Assembly: GCA_036245805.1 (NCBI GenBank)
Contig: BTRK01000005.1
Span: forward strand, 22,978,984 to 23,042,983
Reading direction: 5' to 3'
Length of the DNA: 64,000 nt
Source: Pristionchus mayeri
Lineage: Eukaryota > Nematoda > Chromadorea > Rhabditida > Neodiplogasteridae
The stretch's first letter is position 1; the number at the start of each line of letters is the position of its first letter. Below the pieces are notes generated by a model. The model was not told the origin of the DNA and searched no databases. It saw only the letters and a program-made list of their open reading frames with translations. Position numbers and translations under genes: made by a program. Of this stretch, positions 23,801 to 35,500 are shown piece by piece.

Positions 23801-26800
23801 GAGATGAGGGAATGAGTCGAATTCATGTGAGAGTGAGTGAGACGAAGGGAAGGAGGAAGTAAGGGGAGAGTCACAGGGATCTCCTTCTCTTCTTCTTCCC
23901 CGATGTTCCACCTACTGGGATGGAAACCAAGTTAAACTAATGACGGATAGGGCCAAAGCAGTCGCTTCTGATTTTGCGTCTCGACACTCGATTACCAGGT
24001 GACTTCTCACCCCCCCCCCTTCCCCTTCCCCTGCCCCAACCCCTTCCCCTCCCCTGATCTTCTGTACTGAGATGTTGAGTGAGTGTGTCGCCATCACTTG
24101 TGGGAGTGTATTCGAGGGGAGATTTCCCTTGGCAACTGAATCTCAATGGATTGAGGGGGGAAGGAGTGAGTGATCGGACACAACATTCACTACTCTCCTA
24201 ACTCAGAAATGAATCGAGTCTCTTCCACTGTTTCTGAGTTCGAATTGCATGGGAATGGACGCGAGATGGATGATATCCCTCAGACTTTTCTTGGATTGGC
24301 AGCATCTCAGGAACAGGTGTATTCCTCCCTCCTGCCTTCTGTAAAGGGGGAGTTAAGGGACTTCCACTCGTATTCGAAATGATCGAATCACTACAATCTT
24401 CATGTATTCGATTCATTCTCTTCTCAAGAGAGAACCAACTTCGCACCAGAATCATTGGAGAGAAATTGGGGTTGGAGGCCGGTTGGAACTGTCACATTTC
24501 CCTAAAGAGTACGCCACTACATTAAATCTATATAATGTGTTCCTGGAGGCGATTCTTCGAGAAGGGAAGTGTTAGGATGGAAGAGAGGGAGAAGATCATC
24601 GTGTAGAGAAGGGAAGCCCCTTGATTCATATCAATCTTCCATACCTCATCTCCCTCCGAATATGGCCAGACTCCCTACAGGAATTGACCAAGTGAGATCG
24701 AATTAGAAGGGCTGAGAAGCGACTGTTATGGTAATGGAGAAGGTGGGGAAGAGTCCTTTGTTGCTTCTTCTCCATTCATTGAGATCCCCTATCCTCGTCA
24801 GATTCGACCTCATCTGGAGGACGTCGACAATGTCCCTCTTCTCGTCTCTTTATTCACTGATTGCACCCTCGATTCCACCAGACAAATGATCGACATTCTT
24901 CACGTTAGTCCATCCCTTACCCACTAATCAAATATACTCGCACTCATCTGTTCCATCCTCCGTAGTTCAGGAGTACCACGAGTGCGAACTCATTCTCGGA
25001 TCGGTATCTCAACAAGAGGTTTCATTCCACTTAACAAGATCATCGACTGCTGGCTTGCAGAACCTCGTTACTCTGATGAAAGGCGTCTTTTCGATCGGAG
25101 TCTCTCCTCTCTCCGTCTCTTCGTGCACTCGCCAGGGGATTCCCGAGAGGGAAGAAGCGATTGCCTCTCTCTCGACTGATCTCATCATTGAGCAATCGCA
25201 GGCTAGTCCATCCCTCTCTCCCTCAATCTCTTCTTCCTCGCAGATCTCCCATCTTCCCCGTACTCTTTCATTCTCAAGACAAAGATCTTCGCACTTTAAA
25301 CAATCGATCTCCTTTTATCTCATTTCTTCGTTTTCAATATCTCTTCATTATCTCATCTCGGTTCTTCTCTTTCTTCCCTTTCCAATCTCAGCTCTAAATG
25401 TGAGTCGCCAGTTAACTGAATGTGGCATATATCTAAGTGGGGACTATGAGATGATGAGATTGTTGACTCTTTGGTAGATCTGAGGACGAAGAAAAGATTC
25501 TCCGAATCGTCCGCTCCATGCACAACGAAACTTGATTGATAATTTGAATAATTGAGACAATTGTGCTCATCTTCATGATTCTTCCTCTGCTGACTCTTTC
25601 AATCTCATCTCACTATGACGGGATGACTCGATTGGCCTTTCCCTCCTCTCCTTCTCCTTCGAATGAATCCACTCAATTCTTCTTCTACCACATGCCTCAT
25701 TTGGTCACTCTAACGATGACTCATTATCTACTGGTAATCTTTCTTCCTCCTCCTCCTTCCTTCACTCTTCCTTCAGTTCTCTCTCTCTGGTCTGGCTACT
25801 TGTCCTCTTCCTTTCCTCTGCCAATCGGTCACTCCATTCACTTCGCAAAGGGATCTCAATCAAATGGGCAGCATCATCTCCTTCTTGGTCAGTGCCATTT
25901 CAGCACTTTCAAAGGAAAACAAGACACACTAACAAGGGGAGGTCGCATAATGTATCACAGGTATCACGAGTCGATGAAGCAAAAATAAGTCCATCACGAA
26001 CAATTTTTTAAAAATATTTTTAAAATCGGTCATACTGGGGTATATTACTATCCCAGACATAAGAATACGAATGATCCAGGTTATTTGTCCGAGAGCCGTC
26101 AATTAGGTCTCCGGTTTTGTTCTCGGCTATACCGTATATCAGCTCCCAGATAAGCTAGAGAGACGGCACTGGTCTTAAAAAATGCAGAAAATTATTTTCA
26201 GAAACTTTTATGTTGAAAGTGAATTGTGAAACTCAAAAAGAAAAATTCATTAGCTGAAAAACTGAATTCCAGGGATAAAAACAAATATTTTCGCAATGAT
26301 GTACGAGAGTTCCTGGGAGTTTTATTGCATATTTTGGAAGAACAACTTCCGTATTGAATTTAAAAAAAAATAAAAATGGCAAAACGGTGGGGGTTCATAA
26401 CCTCATTCGCATTCAATGTGTAGTAGTCGGAACTTCAGTTCTGAAATAACAAAAATTATCATTCCGGTTAACTATATTTCACTCTCTGGTACCTTTTTAT
26501 GATACTTCGAAACCATGAAAGTTAAATTACTGTCCGAAATTCGAAATTTCTAACTTTTGGAAAATACGCTTTTCTCATCCTCGGATGAGTACGAGTTCAT
26601 CATTTAAAACTAAAAATTTATAAACACGGTACGGTCAAATACAGTCGATTGGGATAGTATATGCCACCGTCAACAAAAGTAATGTCATGCGGAATCATCG
26701 AAAGTTGTATTCTTTTCAAATTTATCGGACAAAAATCGCTCCAGCTAAGGTGCGTAATGACCTAAAATTATTTTTTGGTAAGATTACTAAGAAAATCAAT

Positions 26801-29413
26801 GGAATTACATTATGAAAAATATTCTTGGTGGTAGATGAGTCTCAAAATCTATAACACATTTCATATTTCTTAATTTTAGAAATTCTGAAAAAAATTAGAT
26901 TTGCAAATCTTGATTTTCAGAAACATTTCAATTAGTGGAATTTTCATTGTTTTTTCAGACTCACCTGCCCACAAGAAAAGTTTGCATATGTAATTGTATC
27001 GATATTCTTAATAATCTTATCAAAAAATAATTTTCTATTTATGAACCTTCACTGGAGCGATTTTTGTCCGATAAATTTGAAAAGAATACAACTTTCGATG
27101 ATTCCGCATGCCATTACTTTTGTTGACGGTGGCATATACTATCCCAATCGACTGTATTTGACCGTACCGTATTCATAAATTTTAAGTTTTAAATGATGAA
27201 AATCGTGCTCATCCGAGGATGAGAAAAGCGTACTTTTCAAAAGTTAGAAATTTCGAATTTCGGACAGTAATTTAACTTTCATGGTTTCGAAACATCATAA
27301 AAAGGTACCAGAGAGTGAAATATAGTTAACCGGAATGATAATTTTTGTTGTTTCAGAACTATTTCAGAAAAAAGTTCCGACTACTACACATTGAATGCGA
27401 AAAATGAGACTATGAACCCCCACCGTTTTGCCTTTTTTATTTTTTTATTATACAATACGGAAGTTGTTCTTCCAAAATATACAATAAAATTCCCAGGAAC
27501 TCTCGTACATCATTGCGAAGTATTTGTTTTTATCCCTGGAATTCAGTTTTTCAGCTAATGAATTTTTCTTTTTGAGTTTCACAATTCACTTTCAACATAA
27601 AAGTTTCTGAAAATAATTTTTTGCATTTTTTAAGACCATTGCCGTCTCTCTAGCTTATCTGGGAGCTGATATACGGTATAGCCGAGAACAAAACCGGAGA
27701 ATTCCAAATTGACGGCTCTCGGACAAATAACCTGTATCATTCGTATTCTTATATCTGGGATAGTAATATAACCCAGTATGACCGATTTTAAAAATATTTT
27801 TTACAAATTGTTCGTGGCTACCTCCACTGGCTCGTGATACACGTGGTATATGGAGTTCTCCAAACGAGACCTAGCCCATTCGAAAGAGGAGAAAATTCTA
27901 AGAACTTTTGTTCATATTTGTTGTTTATCTGTGCTCATAGTGGGGAACGGCTAAGAACAGGCAATTTCTGAGGTTGTCCCTAGACTCCCATACTGCCCAG
28001 ACTTCCACATTACTGGGAGAACAGAATGCGTAGTCCGTGGTGTGGTGGGCGATATCTATCACATTTTGTTGTATTACTCGCGGAACTTTTTTTCTCCCGC
28101 GTTTCGCGAGTAATACAACAAAATGTGATAACTCTCGCACACCACCCCACGGACTACGCATTCTGTTCTCACAGTAGCGTTCAGCAAAATTGACAGCAAC
28201 AGAAGTTCTTAGAATGTTCTCCAGTTTCGAATGCGCATGGAAACTCCATATATTATACATTGTGCGACCTGCACTTGTAAGTAGATAACACGACAATAAT
28301 TTTATTCCGAAAATATCAGTCTTCCAAATTAAAAAAAAATATATATTTATCATAAAATAATTTCTGCTCTAGTTTTCAAATTCGGTTTCTACTAATGAAA
28401 ATGCAAAGAAATTCTTTATTAAAGTTACCGGACGAGGACGAAACCCTGATCTGACCCTGATCTCGTCGCGTGTACGAGAGAGTATGCAAAAGTGAGAGAG
28501 CGCGGGATTACGCTGATCATTTCCGGCTTTCCCTTGAGGCTATTATTGATTTTCAGCACTTTTATGTATTCATTCTCAACTAATTCAGCCATCGGCTATT
28601 CGATGGAGGACAAAAAATAGGGGGTCAATTTTGTCCTCGTAACTTTAAAGTTACCAGACGAGGACAAAATTGACCCCCTATTTTTTGTCCTCCATCGAAT
28701 AGCCGATGGCTGAATTAGTTGAGAATGAATATATAAAAATGATAAAAATCAATAATAGCCTCAAGGCAAAGCCGGAAATGATCAGCGTAATCCCGCGCTC
28801 TCTCACTTTTGCATACTCTCTCGTACACGCGACGAGATCAGGGTCAGATCAGGGTTTCGTCCTCGTCCGGTAACATTAAAGTTCCCACCTGAGGACGAAA
28901 TCCTGATCACGAAGTTGTGCGCGCAGCAAGCGCGCCGCATGCATGAGAGAGTGTGCAAAAGTGAGAGAGCGCTGGATCAGGCAACTTCCATCTGATTCTT
29001 TCCGTCCATCCCCTAGGGCTTTTATTGCTTTTTCGCATTTTCAATATTCTTTCACAGCTTATTCGGGCATCGTCCGTTTTGAGAACAACCTATTTCAGAG
29101 AGTGACCTCGACCATTCTCACATCAACTCCTTACATATTCCCGTATGCCTCCTCCTTGAGAAGAATACCTCCTTTGAGTGCCATCTGGTCAGTGGTCGTA
29201 GTACTTTCACTCTCCATCCAGATTTACTCCTCACACACTCATTTCCTTACTTCCATTCCCCCATCCCTCATTGTATTCTACATTACTTTATCATCGATTA
29301 GCTTAGTAATAGCACAGTCATATAAAAGAGCAAATATTCGAATCTTTAAAAAAGAGAATATGAGAAGGAAATTCGGATTTGACACGAAATTAGGAATGAA
29401 TTCTCCCTATTAG
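20833..29413 (+). CDS. TMEM94-like P-type-ATPase-related membrane protein (5' end missing)
   Basis: Homologue of animal TMEM94, a multi-pass ER membrane protein related to P-type ATPases and reported to act in ER magnesium handling. Exon 20833-20974 (WLSSLALLSF...SWISNLER) gives a membrane helix and the start of the cytosolic domain. Exons about 22597-22622, 22711-22875, 22914-22997 and 23042-23130 give a second helix pair. Exon 23172-23297 carries IDKKGILS, the equivalent of the P-type DKTGTLT motif. Exon 23357-23447 ends in SFDDVNW. Later exons carry YWDGNQVKLMTDRAK (about 23912), GLEAGWNCHISL (about 24455), DNVPLLVSLFTDC (about 24820) and helices at 25300-25900. The final exon 29099-29413 ends in FGFDTKLGMNSPY, matching the family's C-terminus. 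Exons between 20975 and 22596 and before 20833 are unresolved. Introns carry foldbacks. Confidence 0.85.
21115..21905. repeat. Foldback element, about 0.8 kb (TACCGTA type, GGGGGTCATGG)
   Basis: Inverted arms meet near 21505. Shared landmarks on both sides are 'gactggcggcg'/'cgccgccggcg', 'accatgaccccctat', 'cagcactgctcccctcgac', 'gatcgattgggtacggtg' and 'ccatgggtcagatccag'. A sister copy lies at 35945-36640 and a related element at 36645-37560. It sits in a TMEM94 intron. Confidence 0.82.
25951..27850. repeat. Long foldback element, 1.9 kb, in TMEM94 intron
   Basis: Two arms of about 0.9 kb run between 'gtatcacgag' (25961) and 'ctcgtgatac' (27840). They pair through 'gagagccgtcaatt', 'cgtacatcattgcg' and 'catatactatcccaatcgac' to a centre near 26930. 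It ends close to a predicted TMEM94 membrane-helix exon. A diverged member is at 61630-62454. No coding capacity. Confidence 0.85.
28012..28175. repeat. 164-bp hairpin MITE (second copy)
   Basis: Palindrome with stem 'gcgtagtccgtggtgtggtg' and loop 'gcggaac...gcgtttcgcg', the same stem and loop as at 4329-4493. The outer end is 'actgggagaa' on the left and 'ttctcacagt' on the right. Confidence 0.8.
28424..28885. repeat. Two head-to-head TAAAGTTACC MITEs
   Basis: The first copy (about 28424-28650) begins 'ttaaagttaccggacgagg' and the second (about 28650-28885) is in opposite orientation, so the pair reads as a 460-bp palindrome. The right end of the first lacks the 'ccgg' of the terminus. The same element stands alone at 41038-41262. 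Confidence 0.8.
28886..29085. repeat. Diverged TAAAGTTACC MITE
   Basis: Starts 'attaaagttcccacctgagg' and keeps the internal words 'cgaaatcctgatc', 'gtgcaaaagtgagagagcg' and 'gcttttattg'. It is an older copy of the neighbouring MITE, ending just before the last TMEM94 exon. Confidence 0.6.
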
Positions 29414-29519
29414 TATTATTATGTTGTGCGATTGTACGTATTTACATAAAATATATATCTCACAATGAATTATCAGTCCTATATAAAGAATAGATGAAGC
29501 AACTGTAGAAATGAGCAGT

Positions 29520-32500
29520 TTAGAAAGAACTTTTCTCGTATTTGGCAAGAAGTTGATGAAGAAGAGTCCTCGCCCCCAGTGCTCTACTCAGTCCGTAACG
29601 ATACATCTTCTGAAGAAGAGTTCATGAATGGGAGTGCCTGACTGAGACATACACTAGAGAGCGGAGATATAATCTCATCGTTGTGTCTTCCGTGGTAAGA
29701 GATCCAAACCTTAAGAGAATGACGTCATGATTCGAGCCTTCCCTACCCTCACTAACCTGAATGCATCGATGGGATGGGTTGATTTGAAGTACGGTGCCTG
29801 GTAGGTAGAGGGGATTCATCCATTCCTTCTTCCGTCTCATCACATCAGTCCACAGGGAGACTGTCGTCGTCGCGCAATTCTATCGAGAGGCATTACAGGG
29901 GAAACTAGAGACCTTCCAATTTCCTTCTCATCCTTCAATGGCAGTCAACTTGTTTGCATCGCTCTCCGCTTCATTTTTCATACCGGCTTCGTTACGGGGA
30001 TGCATGCATGCTTCCATGTATTTACCCACAATATCCTCTTTTGTTAAATTGAAAAAAGAAACACATTACATTTGGATTTGGGGGAAATTGCGCTGGCAAT
30101 ATCACTTATACATTTTCACGATCTTTTCACAAGTTACGCAAATTTCTCCGAAAACGAAATATGATGATAAAGTATTGCACATTTATGAATTAAATATTGA
30201 TTTTTGAAGTACAGCTCACGGGGGTGAAGGGGGGAGGGCAACGGGGATCGGAGTTCCTATGGAAAGTTTGAGGCACTTAATCAGGGTTATCTATTTTCTC
30301 AGACTATCTTCTTGTCTTCATCATTCGGTCACTCTTCTTGGATCGTCAACAATCTAGGCAATGGGACTGTCCGCTCTGGCTCTCTCTCCCCCCCCCCCCC
30401 TCACCACTCTCTCATTCGAGATAATCTAGACAACTCTCTCGTCTTTTCGTCTTCTACACAAGAACCAAATGAGACTAAAGCCATTCTTGCGTAATCACTA
30501 ACTAAACAACGGTCTAAAAATGCGAATCCTGGATGGGAACTATGACATCATGCCGCCTTTGGGATATATCAAAGACAGCATGCCGTCATAGTTCTCATCC
30601 GACCTAGTACCCCTAAATGCTGGCGAGTCGAATGGTGGTCTCTAACATACAGTTGCGGACAAAAGTTTAGCACCAAATTTCAAATGATCATAACTTCTTT
30701 CAAAATTGAGATAAAGACTTACGGTTTGGAGCATTCGAGAGATACAGCTCAGGACATTATCGGCATATGGATGATGTGCTGAAACCTAAATATCGCGGGT
30801 TTCAAAATTTATTTTCCCGGAGATCTTCCGATTTGATTTTTTTAAACCTCAGCCGAACTGCGCTATGAAGCCAAATTAATTTTGGAAATAGTACCTCCCC
30901 CGATGATGTGAATCCACTATCCCGCGTGTTTGGTGCTTCTCGATGAGAGTCGGTAATTCGATTTTCAGAGACATCACAAATTTCGTTTTTTGGCTATATC
31001 TTCGGAATAAATTGAGCTAAAGGGTCAAAATTTCACAGGTGTCATTCTGTCGTGATGTAGCAACAACCTGCCAAGTTTCATAGCGAACGGACTGAAAATT
31101 GCAAAAATCGAAAAAAATTGTTCACCAATATTCAGCCACATGAAAGCAACCAATCGGGTTCAGCGAAAAATCTGATTTCTTGTCACTTTATGCAGAAACT
31201 ATAAGATAATTACTGTGCGAAATGTTGAGATCAGGCGTTTCTTTATACCCGTGTTGCATGCGAATACTTGGGGAGGGAACGCGTTCATGAGGTTTGAGGA
31301 AAGATATAGCATTGTCAGATTTGCACTAAACCAACATGTTAGCATATTTTGACCAAGTTATGAACATTTATCGTTGAATTGGGTTCATTTGAATTGAAAT
31401 GTTCGTGTTCGGATAATGAGATTGTTGAGTCCGACTACTTCTGAACAACCGATCCACTCTGACCCTCGCCGAGTATGCACATGCAAAATGGGTATAAAGA
31501 ATCGCCTAATCTCGCAATTTCACACAGTAATTCTCTAATAGTTTCTGCATAAAGTGACAAGAAATCAGATTTTTCGCTGAACCTGATTGGTTACTTTCTT
31601 GTGGCTGAATATCGGTGATACAATTTTTTTCGATTTTTGCAATTTACAGTCCGTTAGCTATGAAACTTGGCAGGTTGTTGCTACATCACGACAGAATGAC
31701 ACCTGTGAAATGTTGACCCTTTAGCTCAATTTATTCCGAAGATATAGCCAAAAAACGAAATTTGTGATGTCTCGGAAAATCGATATACCGACTCTCATCG
31801 AGAAGCACCAAACACGCTGGATAGTGGATTCTCATCACCGGGGGAGGTACTCTTTTCAAAATTAATTTGGCTACATAGCGCAGTTCGGCTGAGGTTTAAA
31901 AAAATCAAATCGAAAGATCTCTGGGAAAATAAATTTTGAAACCCGCGATATTTAGGTTTCAGCACATCATCCATATGCCGATAATGTCCTGAGCTGTATC
32001 TCTCGAATGCTCCAAACCGTAAGTCTTTATCTCAATTTTGAAAGAAGTTATGATCATTTGAAATTTGGTGCTAAACTTTTGTCCGCAACTGTAGCATTAA
32101 CGGGGGGACTTTAGCCGAGAAAAAACAAGATGACGCAATATTACATAGGAATGACAAAGGTGAAGATGTTGAAAGAGGTCGCCAAAGGGTTCGTATGGTT
32201 AACGTGAGCCATCTGCAGGAGAAGGGTGGCTAAAGGGCCAAAGTATTCCTGCATCGCGTAATCATTATGTATTAGTGGTAAAATTGGGCAGCGTGGGAAG
32301 ATTGGTACTCGAGAATCCAATATTATCCTTCGCCGCTTATACAGGTGTTTCTACCGCGAAAATAGCCCACAGTGGAGTATGGCGAAGAAATAATGAAGTT
32401 GTACATTTTTAAAAAAACTTGAAAACGCTCGTCAAAAGGATTCAATTGGTCAAGGGAACTTCGTGATTTAGGATGTTTTAAGAGACCGTCCACCAGAGAA

Positions 32501-35500
32501 CGTAACAGGTCCACGGATGGCCAAAAATTCGATAAATTCCAAACTTTTTTTCTGGAGTGTGGGTACCGAGTGCTAATTGACGGCCGCAATGACTAAGTCT
32601 AGGGGTCGATTTTGAAAAAGTTACAGGTTCCCCCCATTTTAGAGGTCGAAAAAGTCGATATCCTGGAATGACATGCAATACGCATTTCCTGGTGTATTTT
32701 AACTCGTAGAAAACGAATTTCGATATCCGAATGCGAGAAAATGCGAAAGAAAAAAGTTAAGCATGAAAAACCACTTTTTCGTCAAAATAATGGAGTATAT
32801 CGATCTAAAAATGTCCGAGGTGCACTTTCTCGATACAATTTTCGGAATCTACGTGAAAAGTTAGGTCTAGTGTGAAATTTTCAGAATTTTAAAAATACCG
32901 ACTTTTGAGATATTGCGATCCAAAGTATGAAAAATACTTCAAATTGCTGAACATGGGTTCGCATGGCCCCGAAAATTTTCGCCCCCTATAGCTCTACTGG
33001 TCTAAAAACAACTCGTTATGTCTTATACAATCATATTAATCAACTTTTAGGTGGTAAAATCACACAGAACATAAATTTGAAAAAGCCAAAAATTCAAAAA
33101 TCGAAAAAAAAGTTCAAAATTGATCTTGGCCAAAAGGATGTCAAAAGTGATTTTCGTGAGTTCTAACATGAAAATTCGGTTTCAACGTACGGAAAAATGT
33201 CGGAAAACCTCTTTTATTTATAATTTTTGAAAATTAATATTAGGTTGGTGCAAAAGTTTCTTTACAAGGTATTTTCGAAGTTTTCTCATAATTGCTTTAC
33301 TTGTTACAAAAACTACTCAGGTATTATTTGAGGCAGCATTGATGTACCACAATCATTGGTTTATATCGAATCGATCTTACGTCGATCGCAGGAAAAATAG
33401 TGCTAATCGTAAATTCGCAAAATTCGCGTTTTTTGGGTATTCGGCAAAAATTGTCATAAAATTTAAGTGAACGGAATACCACTTCCGTTCTTTTGAGAAG
33501 TTTATCAATAACGGTTGATGTGTCCGCCGAACCCTCGAACTGGTGGTTTGGTAATCTCGTGGAAATCTTATGAGGTGGAAAAGACCAATTCCGTCAATCA
33601 AATTTCCAAATCAGCACTTTGAAAAGCGCTGCTCTTGAGAGGAACAATGAATCATTAAAATTTTTCTACTGGAGCATTAACATAATAGGTTCTTCTGATT
33701 TAGCTTTATATGGGACCAATTGCTCATCCGGCAAAATTGTAGAGCTCGATTATTAAAATTATGCTATTGGGGTGTCCGGAAAGTTCGTATAATTTTTTGT
33801 TTTTATTTTTTATTCAATGCTTTACAATTCTCAGTGACCAATGTATGCCCCCTTCTTTCTCACTACCTCCCTCCAGCGATTGGGCAGGGTCTCGATTCCT
33901 CTCTTCTAGAATGCGGCTTTCTTCGAGACCGCCCAGTTCACGAAAGCCCTCACAACTTCATCTCGATTCTTGAACTTCTTTCCTTTGCAGAAGTCAGAGA
34001 GAGAGAGCGGAAGCAGTGGTAGTCGCATGGGGAGAGATCCGGGGAATACGGTGGATGGGGAATCCTCTCGATCTTCAGCTCGTCCATTTTCTTCTGGGTC
34101 ATCTTCGCTCGATGTGGGCGAGCATTGTCCATCAGAAGAAGAATTTTGCCCTGGTTCAGGAGTCTGGGAGGGACTCTGATCGCGACTTCTTCCAGTTGTT
34201 CAGAGAAGAGGTCGGCATTGATGGCGGTTCCAGTAGGAAGGATCTGTTATTAGATCGGAACAAGTAATGATATAAAGAATCAGTGAATTTCCTCATTTTC
34301 TTCAAGGGAACGGGTTTGTGCTTCGCATCGGTGTCGAAACACTGTTGTCTCTTCGCTGGGTTATTATACATGATTCACTCCTCGCACATGTCCATTATGG
34401 AATCTGTCCATCGAAGATCCGATCTACGATGGAGCGATTTCCGACAGTAATTCAACACAACTGTATCAAAATATCGGCTATACTTCACCACTTCAACAAG
34501 TGTAGAAACTACGAGACTGATCCAACCCACATCCCACTTAACGTCAGAGTGACGCAATACATTGTTGACAAACAGATTGCGCAATCACTGCATATGATCG
34601 CGAACTGACTTTTTTCCGAAGCATTATACGAACTTTCCGGACACCCCAATAGTTTCAAGAACTGATGTTTCCGAAAATCGTCCCTCCCTTAGCAAGCTAT
34701 TTCACGGCTTATCTGGCGCAGCTCATACAATATGATTCCCAGTAAATGTGCTGTACGAAAATGCTGTTATTGTGGTATAATCACTACAGTATGCAGATAA
34801 ATAATCTATCAAATAATCCGGCGGAAATTTGAATTTTTTGACTTTGACATGTTACCCCGCCTGAACACCCGATCGAGCAGGATTGAGCAAAGGTGCGCTA
34901 TGGAGAGTATACATCTACTAATATAATAAGAAACATAATATTAAGACTGCTCAATACCGAAGCAAGATATTGTACGAAAACTGGGGAAGTGATTTTGTAA
35001 AGAAACTTTTGCACCAACCTAATATTTTTGGCCCTTGAACAGAGGCTGAAAAAATGAAATTTCTGATTTCTGTTTTTCTCGTTTTTTCGAAGTAGAAATT
35101 TGATTAAAATGATTACATAAGGCATAACGAGTTGTTTTTAGACCAGTAGAGCTATAGGGGACGAAAATTTTCGTAGCCATGCGAACCCATGTTCAGCAAT
35201 TTGACGTATTTTTCATACTTTGGATCGCAATATCTCAAAAGTCGGTATTTTTAAAATTCTGAAAATTTCACACTAGACCTAAATTTTCACGTAGATTCCG
35301 AAAATCGTATCGAGAAAGTGCACCTCGGACATTAGATCGATATACTCGATTATTTTGACGAAAAAGTGGTTTTTCGTGCTTAACTTTTTTCTTTCGCATT
35401 TTCTCGCATTCGGATATCGAAATTCGTTTTCTACGAGTTAAAATACACCAGGAAATGCGTATTGCATGTCATTCCAGGATATCGACTTTTTCGACCTCTA

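Noticed and set aside
34156..34371. A second transposase gene fragment as a host gene
   Set aside because: It lies inside the deleted mariner between its inverted repeats and contains scrambled transposase pieces.
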